From the NCBI RefSeq assembly GCF_021233055.1, contig NZ_CP089538.1, positions 1,531,501-1,595,500 of the forward strand: 64,000 bases of DNA, written 5' to 3'. Origin of the DNA: Spirosoma oryzicola (GTDB lineage Bacteria; Bacteroidota; Bacteroidia; Cytophagales; Spirosomataceae). The position numbers and the translations under genes were made by a program. The notes under the pieces are model-generated. The model saw only the letters and a list, made by a program, of their open reading frames with translations. It searched no databases and was not told the DNA's origin. Below, piece after piece: positions 1 to 8,364 of the stretch. Numbering within the stretch: the first letter of the stretch is position 1; every line of letters begins with the position of its first letter.

Positions 1-2
1 AA

Positions 3-2288
3 CGCGCTTACCGGATTCTGGTTGATAAAGTCAATTTCAATCCGCAGGACATTATCTTCGATCCCAACATTCTGACGGTAGCGACGGGTATCGAAGAACA
101 CAACAACTACGCCGTAGACTTTATCAACGCCACGCGCTGGATCAAGGAAAACCTGCCGCTTGCCAAAGTCAGTGGGGGGGTGTCGAATATTTCGTTTAGC
201 TTCCGGGGCAATGACGTTGTGCGGGAGGCCATGCACTCGGCCTTTTTGTATCACGCGATTCGGGCGGGACTGGACATGGGGATTGTCAATGCTGGTCAGC
301 TCGAAGTGTATGACAACATTCCCAAAGAGTTGCTGGAACGTTGTGAGGACGTGTTGCTAAACCGGCGCGACGATGCTACCGAGCGACTGGTCGAATTTGC
401 CGAAACGGTAAAAGCCAAAGGCAAAGTGGTGGTGCAGGATGAAAGCTGGCGCAACGAACCGGTTCGTGAGCGACTGAAATACGCCCTCATCAAAGGCATC
501 ACCGACTACATCGATCAGGATGTTGAAGAAATCCGGCAGCAGGTCGAGCGACCTTTGCACGTGATCGAAGGACCATTGATGGACGGTATGAACGTCGTGG
601 GTGACTTGTTTGGCGAAGGGAAAATGTTTCTGCCGCAGGTCGTCAAATCGGCGCGGGTGATGAAAAAAGCGGTTGCTTATCTAACCCCCTTCATTGAAGC
701 TGAAAAATCGGATGGTGAGTCGGCGTCGGCTGGAAAAATTCTGCTAGCCACCGTTAAAGGCGACGTTCACGACATCGGTAAAAATATCGTTGGCGTCGTA
801 CTGGGTTGTAACAACTACGAGATCATCGACCTTGGGGTAATGGTCCCAACGCAGAAAATTCTGGAAGAAGCGCGTAAGCACAACGTAGACATTATCGGGC
901 TAAGCGGCCTGATTACGCCGTCGCTGGATGAGATGGTGGGCGTCGCTAAAGAAATGGAGCGGCAGGGATTCTCGATGCCGCTGCTAATCGGCGGAGCGAC
1001 GACCTCTCGGATGCACACGGCGGTTAAGATAGATCCGCACTATTCAGGACCGGTTGTTCACGTGCTGGATGCCAGCCGGAGTGTTCCGGTGGCCGGTCGG
1101 CTCGTCAATGAACAGCAGACAACGAGAGACGCAATTTTCTCAGAAATAAAAACTGAGTACGCCAAATTACGCGACGACCACGCCCGCCGTCGGCAGGATA
1201 AAGCCACCCTGACCATCGAGAAAGCGCGTGAAAATCGGACGTCGATCGACTGGAGTAATTTTACACCGACAAAACCTGCTTTCTTAGGCAATCGCTATTT
1301 CGAAGATTACTCGATTGCTGAGCTGGCAAAATACATCGACTGGACGCCTTTCTTCCAGACCTGGCAGTTACACGGCAAGTATCCGGCAATTTTTGACGAT
1401 GCTGTAGTGGGCAAAGAAGCGCGTCAGCTTTACGACGATGCCAACACACTCTTGCAGGAAATCATCGATAAGAAATTGCTGAAAGCCAAGGCTGTCGTTG
1501 GGTTCTTTCCGGCTAATTCGGCTGATGACGATGTGCTGCTCCACGATTTCGAAGAATACCAGCGCGACATTCCTTGTGAACGGCATGGTTCGCACCGTCA
1601 CATTGAGTACAAAATCAGTCGGGCGCAGTCGCAGACGGCAGTTGGTCCGGCGGGTGAGTTGATCTACGATACCAAAACGGTGCTGCACTTCCTGCGTCAG
1701 CAAAACCAGAAAGCACCTGGTTTGCCAAATTTCTGTTTGTCTGACTTCATTGCTCCACTCGAAAGCAGCCGCGAAGACTACATCGGCGGCTTCGCGGTGA
1801 CCGCCGGAATTGGCATTGAAGCCTTGCTTGACAAATACGAACGCGACCACGATGATTATAATAGTATCATGGTCAAGGCGATTGCCGACCGTCTGGCCGA
1901 AGCGTTTGCCGAGCGGATGCATGAGCGGGTCCGCACTGAATTCTGGCCCTACGCAACGGGCGAGACGTTTACCAACGAACAGCTTATCAAAGAAGCGTAT
2001 CAAGGTATTCGCCCCGCACCCGGTTATCCGGCCTGCCCTGATCATACTGAAAAAGCAACGCTGTTCAACTTACTGGACGCGAACAAAATTGGGATCGAAC
2101 TGACTGAAAGTTTTGCCATGTATCCGGCTTCGTCGGTAAGTGGTTTTTACTTCTCGCATCCTGAATCAAAGTATTTCGCCGTCGGTAAAATAAACAAAGA
2201 TCAGGTGCATGATTACGCCTTGCGCAAGGACATGCCCGTTGACGAAATTGAGCGCTGGTTAGCACCGGTGTTGAATTACGATGCCTGA
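3..2288 (+). CDS. metH: Cobalamin-dependent methionine synthase MetH, C-terminal part (5' end outside window)
   Basis: This is the 3' part of vitamin B12-dependent methionine synthase, which moves the methyl group of methyl-tetrahydrofolate to homocysteine through methylcobalamin in the cytoplasm. The reading frame is open from base 3, so the start and the homocysteine- and folate-binding modules lie upstream. Visible in order are the end of the pterin-binding domain ([10 protein letters not shown]), the cobalamin cap and B12-binding domain with the DVHDIGKNI motif (about 762-788) that carries the His ligand to cobalt, the [11 protein letters not shown] loop, and the S-adenosylmethionine reactivation domain with [15 protein letters not shown] near the end. 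The gene ends at a strong hairpin terminator. No internal damage is seen. The identification is secure. Confidence 0.97.
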   Translation, partial: RAYRILVDKVNFNPQDIIFDPNILTVATGIEEHNNYAVDFINATRWIKENLPLAKVSGGVSNISFSFRGNDVVREAMHSAFLYHAIRAGLDMGIVNAGQLEVYDNIPKELLERCEDVLLNRRDDATERLVEFAETVKAKGKVVVQDESWRNEPVRERLKYALIKGITDYIDQDVEEIRQQVERPLHVIEGPLMDGMNVVGDLFGEGKMFLPQVVKSARVMKKAVAYLTPFIEAEKSDGESASAGKILLATVKGDVHDIGKNIVGVVLGCNNYEIIDLGVMVPTQKILEEARKHNVDIIGLSGLITPSLDEMVGVAKEMERQGFSMPLLIGGATTSRMHTAVKIDPHYSGPVVHVLDASRSVPVAGRLVNEQQTTRDAIFSEIKTEYAKLRDDHARRRQDKATLTIEKARENRTSIDWSNFTPTKPAFLGNRYFEDYSIAELAKYIDWTPFFQTWQLHGKYPAIFDDAVVGKEARQLYDDANTLLQEIIDKKLLKAKAVVGFFPANSADDDVLLHDFEEYQRDIPCERHGSHRHIEYKISRAQSQTAVGPAGELIYDTKTVLHFLRQQNQKAPGLPNFCLSDFIAPLESSREDYIGGFAVTAGIGIEALLDKYERDHDDYNSIMVKAIADRLAEAFAERMHERVRTEFWPYATGETFTNEQLIKEAYQGIRPAPGYPACPDHTEKATLFNLLDANKIGIELTESFAMYPASSVSGFYFSHPESKYFAVGKINKDQVHDYALRKDMPVDEIERWLAPVLNYDA

Positions 2289-2303
2289 TTACGGATACGA
2301 ACT

Positions 2304-2350
2304 AAAAAGAGAAGCCCCGGCCGTATAACAGCCGGGGCTTCTCTTTTTAT
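2304..2350 (+). terminator. Rho-independent terminator after metH
   Basis: A GC-rich stem, GAAGCCCCGGC against GCCGGGGCTTC, is flanked by an A-run on the left and CTTTTTAT on the right. It starts 16 nt after the metH stop. Confidence 0.9.
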
Positions 2351-2711
2351 AAAAGGTAAGTCTGCCAAGGCAGTGATGCGGTAAACAAAGAACCGCCGGG
2401 GAGACCCGGCGGGACGATCCTCTAAAAGAGAACTGAATGTATGGGTGGATAAGCGGATAAATCAGCCGCACAAAGTTGTCTTATAAGTCTTTGTGTATGT
2501 AGGGGAGATCTGCCCAAAATCAGTACGGGAGAAACACGGTTTCGATTATGGTAAATTCCCGTATTTTCAGCGGTTAGGCAATATACTTATATGTAAGTAG
2601 TTGATCTGTAATAGTTTAACTTTAAGGGTGTTATTACGGTAAGTCGATGTCTTTCTATTCCTGATTTCGGTGATTACTTTAGCTATAACAACCATTCACC
2701 TGTACACTAGT
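2351..2711. other. Intergenic stretch with a second perfect hairpin
   Basis: This 361-nt gap lies between the metH terminator and the next gene. It contains a perfect 8-bp hairpin (CCGCCGGG, loop GAGA, CCCGGCGG; 2393-2412) with no T-run, so a terminator role is doubtful. The rest turns AT-rich toward the downstream gene, as expected for a promoter region, but I see no clear TTG/TAnnTTTG pair. Confidence 0.4.
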
Positions 2712-2927
2712 ATGCTGGAATTTGTGTTCAGTCGGGCCGAGATGGCTAGATTGATCGAGGAATGCGAATGCGACGATGATAGCAATGTTATTATCCGGTT
2801 GTCCTTCTCTCCTGGAAAGGATAAAGTGTTTCCCGCTCATGTTATTGCGTTTTGTGAAAATTCCCTTGGGGAAACTATTGGTGACGATGAAATCGATGGG
2901 TGTCCAAGACCTCCTGGGTGTGGTTAA
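2712..2927 (+). CDS. Small protein ending in GCPRPPGC, first gene of a two-component cluster
   Basis: This 71-residue protein has no recognised domain. It is acidic and helical in the middle, with a cluster of Cys and Asp (EECECDDDS). It ends in DGCPRPPGCG, two cysteines around a proline-rich turn. There is no signal peptide or membrane segment. I start at the ATG at 2712; the frame also has a GTG at 2670, but the sequence before 2712 is less protein-like. It lies 33 nt upstream of a membrane protein, a histidine kinase and a response regulator on the same strand, so it is probably co-transcribed. A ligand, inhibitor or accessory role for the kinase is only inference from position. Confidence 0.55.
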   Translation: MLEFVFSRAEMARLIEECECDDDSNVIIRLSFSPGKDKVFPAHVIAFCENSLGETIGDDEIDGCPRPPGCG

Positions 2928-2960
2928 ACGCAAAACGTTACTGATTCGTATTCGCCGGGC

Positions 2961-3623
2961 ATGTGGTTAGTTATTAGAAGGGCTATTGATTATTTCGATA
3001 CCATTCCTCCCTTGATACTACTTATTTTAGCTGTAGCCACACTGGTTCAGCTAAAGAGGAATTACGTTATCTATTATATAGCCTGTCAGTTCGTGTTTAA
3101 TGGCTATGCGAATCTATTGAATGAATTAGAAATTGATAACCTATACGTATACACGCTCAATTTTACGTGGTCATTCTTTATTCTTTCTCTTTATTTTATT
3201 GATGTCTACAAGTCGCCAGTCCTAGCCCGACTTGTTCTTACTATCGTTGTCTTGTTTCAGGTAATCTCACTTTTCCACGTACAGGAGGCTACTACTGAAA
3301 TTACGTTTAACAGTGTATCGTTCGGGATTATCAGCTTGTTAGTGACGGGGTATAGTTTGATCTATTATACTAAACAGCTATCGGGGCAACCAAAAGAAAA
3401 CATTCTGGGCGTACGCGATTTCTGGTACGTAAACGGTATTTTTACCTACTACGCCAGTAATTTTTTTATCTTCCTTACGTATAATATGCTCGTTAGTAAA
3501 CACTACAGCAATATTAGTATAATATGGAGGGTTCATAACTTTGTTTTTCTGGCGATGTGCATTTATATTTTCATTGGATTACGATGCAAGCAGTCACCGG
3601 AGAAGTTGAAATCGTCATCATAG
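2961..3623 (+). CDS. Multi-pass membrane protein, putative sensor partner of the downstream kinase
   Basis: This 220-residue integral membrane protein has about six hydrophobic segments (roughly residues 12-28, 34-52, 64-84, 90-108, 118-138 and 160-205) with short loops. No catalytic motif is visible and I do not recognise the family. Its 3' end overlaps the start of the histidine kinase gene by 40 nt, so the two are translationally linked. Because the kinase has only one transmembrane helix and no sensor domain, this protein is a good candidate for the missing input module. That role is inferred from gene order alone. Confidence 0.65.
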   Translation: MWLVIRRAIDYFDTIPPLILLILAVATLVQLKRNYVIYYIACQFVFNGYANLLNELEIDNLYVYTLNFTWSFFILSLYFIDVYKSPVLARLVLTIVVLFQVISLFHVQEATTEITFNSVSFGIISLLVTGYSLIYYTKQLSGQPKENILGVRDFWYVNGIFTYYASNFFIFLTYNMLVSKHYSNISIIWRVHNFVFLAMCIYIFIGLRCKQSPEKLKSSS

Positions 3624-4387
3624 CAACCCTGTTCTTGCTCTTAATAACGGTAGCTCCTATTCTATTTGTGCTTATGCATCAACGTCAATACCATCGCTAC
3701 TTGAGTGATAAAGAGGAGATGAAAAACCTGTATCAGCGGGAACTCCTCCAATCTCAGCTAGAAATTCAGAATCAGACTTTTCAACAAATCGGTGAGGAGC
3801 TTCATGATAACATAGGTCAGCTGCTTACGGTAGCCCTGATGCGGTTAAATGTCCTCGAAGACGTTGCTGGTCCAGATGCAAAATATTCGGTGGATCAGAC
3901 GCGGGATATTATCCGGACGATTATAACCGATGTGCGGGCACTGGCGAAGACACTTGATCAGGATACCGTTCGTCGGTTTGGTTTAGTGCCCAGTCTAACG
4001 GTAGAGCTCGAACGAATCCAGCGCTCAGGTCGGTTGAAGACACACCTGGCAACCGCCGGAGACACCTATTCGCTTGGGGAGCAAACCGAAACCGTTTTAC
4101 TTCGGATGGTACAGGAGGCACTCAACAACGCGTTGAAACACGCCAACGCCCAAAAACTAACTATTCTGGCTGACTACCAGAACGCCATGTTTACGCTGTC
4201 CATTGCCGATGATGGCTGTGGTTTTCGCCAAGAAGATATAACCCGGCGAACAATAGATGAATCGGGGGTTGGCCTGGTTAACCTGCACCGACGGGCAGGA
4301 CTGCTGGGAGGAACCTGTACAATCGTTAGCCATCCCGGTGCGGGAACGAAAGTGGAGATCAAGCTGCCGCGCGAACTAACCGTTTAA
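3584..4387 (+). CDS. HisKA_3-type sensor histidine kinase (DesK/NarX-like)
   Basis: This 267-residue kinase has one N-terminal transmembrane helix (about residues 9-31), a coiled-coil linker, a HisKA_3 dimerisation and phospho-acceptor region (EELHDNIGQ, phospho-His about H74) and a GHKL ATPase domain. The latter has an N-box (LNNALKHANA), a G1 box (DDGCGF) and a G2 box (GVGLVNLHRRAG). The start is the ATG at 3584; an upstream GTG at 3557 lies deeper in the preceding gene. There is no extracytoplasmic sensor domain, so signal input probably comes from a partner protein, possibly the upstream multi-TM protein. The cognate regulator follows about 100 nt downstream. Confidence 0.9.
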   Translation: MQAVTGEVEIVIIATLFLLLITVAPILFVLMHQRQYHRYLSDKEEMKNLYQRELLQSQLEIQNQTFQQIGEELHDNIGQLLTVALMRLNVLEDVAGPDAKYSVDQTRDIIRTIITDVRALAKTLDQDTVRRFGLVPSLTVELERIQRSGRLKTHLATAGDTYSLGEQTETVLLRMVQEALNNALKHANAQKLTILADYQNAMFTLSIADDGCGFRQEDITRRTIDESGVGLVNLHRRAGLLGGTCTIVSHPGAGTKVEIKLPRELTV

Positions 4388-4489
4388 AATATTAATTATC
4401 GGTAAAGCATAAATACTTATATTCAGCTATTGTCTGTGATAAAGCCACTGTTTACTTTTCGGGAATAATCATTTTCGCCCATCGTAGAC

Positions 4490-5137
4490 ATGCCCACTTC
4501 TATTGCTATTGCTGATGACCATCAGCTATTGGCTGAGGCTCTCTCGGACCTCATTCAAAAATTTGATGGGTACGAGGTCCTTTACGTAGCCGCCAATGGT
4601 CGTGATCTATTAAATCGCATGAGTGATGGTCCCTTGCCGGATATTGCCTTGGTAGACTTGCATATGCCCGACATGGATGGATTTGAGACGGCTGCCCAAC
4701 TTCGACAGCATTATCCAACCGTTCGGGTACTGGCTCTTTCGATGTCCGATCGGGAGGAATACATTGTTCGAATGATGCGTAATGGTGCGCGCGGTTACCT
4801 GTTGAAAGGATGCCGACCCGTCGAATTTCGCCAGGCGCTGGACGAAGTAATCAACAAAGGGTTCTACTATTCCGACTTTCTGACGTCCCAACTGATCCGT
4901 AATCTGAATACAGCTGAAACGGGAAATGAGGCTCCCGTATTCAACCTTAATAGTCGAGAGTACGATTTTCTGAAAATGGCTTGTAGCGAACTAACTTACA
5001 ACGAGATTGCTGATAAGATGTGCGTTAGCCCCAGAACCGTTGATGGTTACCGTGAAGTTGTTTTTCAGAAAATGAGCGTAAAAACGCGGGTCGGCATGGT
5101 CATCGAAGCCTTCCGACACGGGTTAGTCGAGTTGTAG
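4490..5137 (+). CDS. NarL/FixJ-type response regulator (receiver + LuxR HTH)
   Basis: This 215-residue regulator is the likely partner of the kinase just upstream. The receiver domain (residues 1-120) has the acidic pair D9/D10, phospho-acceptor D56 (ALVDLHMPDMDG), the Ser of ALSMSD and the conserved Lys in GYLLKG. The C-terminal LuxR-type HTH has LTYNEIADKMCVSPRTVDGYR, a good match to GerE domains. All phosphorylation residues are present, so it should work as a normal phospho-switch acting on DNA. Its targets are unknown and no operator is visible in the window. Confidence 0.92.
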   Translation: MPTSIAIADDHQLLAEALSDLIQKFDGYEVLYVAANGRDLLNRMSDGPLPDIALVDLHMPDMDGFETAAQLRQHYPTVRVLALSMSDREEYIVRMMRNGARGYLLKGCRPVEFRQALDEVINKGFYYSDFLTSQLIRNLNTAETGNEAPVFNLNSREYDFLKMACSELTYNEIADKMCVSPRTVDGYREVVFQKMSVKTRVGMVIEAFRHGLVEL

Positions 5138-5158
5138 ATCAGCAAAAATTACTCATTA

Positions 5159-5204
5159 TAGCGTCAAACCAAATGGGCAAGAATAACCGTTCGGCTTGAC
5201 GCTA
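5159..5204. terminator. Weak convergent hairpin
   Basis: Perfect 9-bp arms TAGCGTCAA and TTGACGCTA are separated by a 28-nt loop between two convergent genes. There is no T-run, so activity as a terminator is uncertain. Confidence 0.35.
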
Positions 5205-5216
5205 CTGGATAAACGT

Positions 5217-5837
5217 TTACCGAATCGATAGCTGCATGAGTTGGCGGCCCAATTCATGAATTGAAGCCTCCAGGCGCTCTGCCTGCTCAACCGAAGGGAA
5301 GGTTGACCCTGTCATAAATCGGTTGATGGACTCTAGGTCGATGCCTGTATGTCCGGCGATGTGATTGGCTTTGAGTTGTCTAAACAGATCCCAGACGGCG
5401 GTTGTGTCATAAACAGGAACGAAATCGATCGCATTTATCACCGAACGATAGCAGGTCGTTTCGTCGCTGGCACAGCTCGTCAGGATTGCCTGTAAGGTGT
5501 TGATTACCTGTTCAACGCTGGTACCACGAGCAGCGGCCAGTATGTTTGGCGTTTCGATACGCCCCCAGATGGACTTTCCTTGTTTCTCCATCACAACCTC
5601 AAAAACCTTGGTGTGACGCAGGACCGTTGTCCAGTGGCTACCGGTTCCTGATTTGTACGCTGTCCGGAGTAAGGCGTTTAACGTACCGGTAGGGATTTTC
5701 TCCGAGTTGGTAGTCGGAATAACGAAGCAAGCGGCATTGTTTTTAATCGAATGACTAAGGAGATTATAACCTTTGTGTTTCTGAATTACTTCCCAACCTT
5801 TTTCTTGGAGAAGTTTATTAAGTACAGAAGTTTTCAT
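5217..5837 (-). CDS. HicA-HicB-like single-chain fusion protein
   Basis: This 206-residue protein appears to join both halves of a HicAB toxin-antitoxin system. Residues 1-62 resemble HicA, the mRNA-interferase toxin with a dsRBD-like fold: LLQEKGWEVIQKHKGYN, then FVIPTTN and KIPTGTLNALLRTAY, the usual HicA C-terminal helix. Residues about 75-115 resemble the HicB antitoxin core (FEVVMEKQGKSIWGRIE, then GTSVEQVINTLQAIL). Residues about 140-206 resemble the C-terminal helix-turn-helix of Bacteroidota HicB proteins (HIAGHTGIDLESINRFMTG, then EQAERLEASIHELG). In HicA the catalytic His follows a glycine-rich turn; here that position reads KGYN with no His, so RNase activity is doubtful. Start chosen at ATG 5837; ATG 5846 is also possible. 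The gene stands alone. Confidence 0.7.
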   Translation of the reverse strand: MKTSVLNKLLQEKGWEVIQKHKGYNLLSHSIKNNAACFVIPTTNSEKIPTGTLNALLRTAYKSGTGSHWTTVLRHTKVFEVVMEKQGKSIWGRIETPNILAAARGTSVEQVINTLQAILTSCASDETTCYRSVINAIDFVPVYDTTAVWDLFRQLKANHIAGHTGIDLESINRFMTGSTFPSVEQAERLEASIHELGRQLMQLSIR

Positions 5838-6444
5838 AGGGAACATTCAAGCTAGTACAAAACGAGATAGACATGTAAATATACCCATTAAAGAGATACT
5901 ACATATGCCGTATAGTTAATTTTTCAGATTTATTTTTTAAAGTAAGTAGAATGATGGTGACTTTTAAGATGAAAAGGAGTCTTCGTCGTTAACAAAAGAT
6001 ATTTATAAAGGTTCAAGAAAATATAAATTGTAACTTATATACGATATTGTTACTGTAATTAGTAAATGATAAATAACAGATTTTCAAGTATTTATAAGAA
6101 TAACACCTCTATGCCTTTTCTATAATTCATGATTGACTGTCAGCAAATAGACGCAAGACCTTTTAAAAAGCTTATTCTGTACCTTATACCAAAAAGTACG
6201 TTACAAAGAAATGGGACTAGTCACAAAATGTGTATTCTTTTAAAGAAAGATTGTTGGTAAGATAATGTTCATCTTACCATAAAAGCGAATGAGGTAGTAA
6301 AATATTCCTTTAATCTTATCCAATCGCCCATTTGTAAGATCGTCAGGCTTGTAAACGTACCCATGCTGAAAGTTATGCGGTGCATGAATAGCCTACCGGT
6401 AGCAGCGCCTAACGCTGTCTGGATTGGACCAGACTACTATTTCA
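5838..6444. other. AT-rich intergenic region
   Basis: About 600 nt separate the HicAB-like gene and the epimerase. It is strongly AT-rich and stop-dense in all frames. It must hold the promoter of the minus-strand HicAB-like gene and the 3' end of the epimerase transcript. I see no RNA gene, convincing hairpin or repeat. Confidence 0.5.
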
Positions 6445-7401
6445 TTAGGAGCAAAGCACGGTCTGTCGATACCAACTGACGAAGCGACTGATGCCTTCTT
6501 CGATTTGAACCGATGGCAGATAACCGATACGATTATTGGCACGATGTAAGTCCGCACTAGTCAGGGTTACATCGCCTGGCTGATTTGGCTGCCAGTCTAT
6601 TACGGCTTTGCGTCCTACTGCCTGCTCAATGATTCCTACCAATTCGCTTAATTTAACCGCGCCTGATCCGCCGATATTAAGCAGGTCGAACCCTTTGAGA
6701 TGGTTGATGGAGCGGCTAATTCCCATTATCGTATCATATATATAGGTATAATTACGTGATGTGCTGCCATCGCCATAGATTGTAATGGGCTGTCCGCCGT
6801 ACATTTTTTCTGTAAAACGGCTGATGGCCATTTCGGGACGCTGGCGAGGGCCGTAAACGGTGAAAAAACGAAGGCAGGCTACATCGAAACCATGTAGGTG
6901 GTGATACGTATGAGCCAATAACTCCGCCGACCGTTTAGACATTGCGTAAGGGGACAAAGGTAAGTTTGCATCATCATCTTCCCGGAATGGTACAGCACTG
7001 GAGTTGCCATAAACTGACGAAGAGGAAGCCATTACCAAACGTCGGACCTCGGTCAGTCTCATGGCTTCTAGCAGGGAAAGGGTACCGTTAACATTTACAT
7101 CAATGCATAAAGCTGGCTCGCGCACCGAATCGCGGACCCCTGTACGGGCAGCCAGGTGTACAACTGTGTCGCAGCGATACTGGCGTAGCACATCGGTCAG
7201 GGATGCTTGGTCGCGAATGTCATTTTGGATAAACGTAAAATTGGGATGGGTCGTTAGGAAGTGAATGTTTATGTGTTTACGAACCGGGTCGTACTGATTG
7301 TCGAAATTATCGTACCCGATTACGGTGTGTCCCATCGAAAGAAGGTGTTCGGTCAGATGGGAGCCGATAAAACCTGCGGCACCGGTAAGCAAAATTTTCA
7401 T
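6445..7401 (-). CDS. NAD-dependent sugar-nucleotide epimerase/dehydratase (GalE/UDP-glucuronate 4-epimerase-like)
   Basis: This 318-residue extended short-chain dehydrogenase of the GalE/RmlB family acts on nucleotide sugars for surface polysaccharide synthesis in the cytoplasm. It has the Rossmann motif GAAGFIG at residues 7-13, the catalytic SSS with YAMSK (Tyr-x3-Lys), the VYGPRQRPEMAI loop, and YGDGSTSRNYTYI, typical of UDP-glucuronate epimerases. The length is normal for the family. The exact substrate cannot be assigned from sequence. It stands alone, with long AT-rich flanks and no glycosyltransferase neighbours, so pathway context is missing. Confidence 0.88.
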   Translation of the reverse strand: MKILLTGAAGFIGSHLTEHLLSMGHTVIGYDNFDNQYDPVRKHINIHFLTTHPNFTFIQNDIRDQASLTDVLRQYRCDTVVHLAARTGVRDSVREPALCIDVNVNGTLSLLEAMRLTEVRRLVMASSSSVYGNSSAVPFREDDDANLPLSPYAMSKRSAELLAHTYHHLHGFDVACLRFFTVYGPRQRPEMAISRFTEKMYGGQPITIYGDGSTSRNYTYIYDTIMGISRSINHLKGFDLLNIGGSGAVKLSELVGIIEQAVGRKAVIDWQPNQPGDVTLTSADLHRANNRIGYLPSVQIEEGISRFVSWYRQTVLCS

Positions 7402-8364
7402 AAGTAGAGGTAGTTATCAAGTTGAGCCATGAGCAGTTCAATTCAAACTGTAGCAAGCCTAATCAGCATACAGCGCTGATTAGGGCGCCTGCTCATAACC
7501 AATAGCGAATTTAATAAACAAGCTGTATAATTTGCGGAGAAAAGTTTAATAAATATTTACAAATTCATTTATAAGTAAACTAATGAAAGATTTATAGAGC
7601 TATTGATTGGTAAGTAAAAGACATTCGTTAGGCTTGACACACAGCGGTTTCCGTCGAATAACCTCATCGCAGAATTGTGTATAACGATGCAATAGCTAGT
7701 AGTATATTACGGAAAACTGTGTAGACATGCAGACATTTATGTGAACTCGATCAGTCATTGAACTCTACCTTATATATACTGCTTCTATCCTTCTGCTACT
7801 AATTAAATAGGTAGCGTTCATTGCGTAGCAAGCAGGACCGTATTTAGTTGCGGACTTGACTCTTTGAGACGCGTAAGATTTCCTCGCCTGGAATAGTCAT
7901 TATCTGATTCGCCCAGAACGTTAATGCTATTGCGATACTGCTGATTCTTCAGGCTGTATAGTTGACTTGAGCGGTATGAGAGACGGTGCGCGATTCAGGC
8001 TTGCCCGTAAACAAGCTTGAACCGCTATTGTGACAAGTCATTAGCATGGACTCATCGCCTAATAAAGCTTATTGTTGAAAAACGACATTTGTAATCATTG
8101 GTGCGTTCCTATTCTCATAAACGAATGGAAACTTATTAATTGCTTATGGGGTACATTTCTAAAAGGTGATTAAATAGGTTTTTGACAAATATTTATTTAA
8201 TAAACTAGAAGCATTTGGTATTAAAGATTTTTTTATATGAATTTACGAAAGAATGTAAGCCACTACAAGGAAAGAAGCTGACGTCGATCCGTTATTTAAT
8301 CGAATTACCTGTTTACTTATAAGTAGTTGGTTTGCTTTTTATTTTTTACTAACCTAATCCGTGT
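7402..8364. other. Long AT-rich intergenic region between divergent genes
   Basis: About 960 nt lie between the starts of the epimerase (minus) and the large secreted protein (plus). A hairpin with 10-bp arms, CCTAATCAGC and GCTGATTAGG (7458-7484), sits just upstream of the epimerase start, where it could be a leader structure. No coding sequence longer than a few dozen codons looks real. The size of the gap suggests extended regulatory DNA or a decayed gene. Confidence 0.4.

Noticed and set aside
1368..2045. 225-codon open frame on the minus strand within metH
   Set aside because: It is antisense to the reactivation domain of metH, has no domain-like sequence and arises from codon bias on the opposite strand.
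2393..2412. Second terminator after metH
   Set aside because: The hairpin is perfect but has no following T-run and lies beyond a strong terminator, so its role is unclear.
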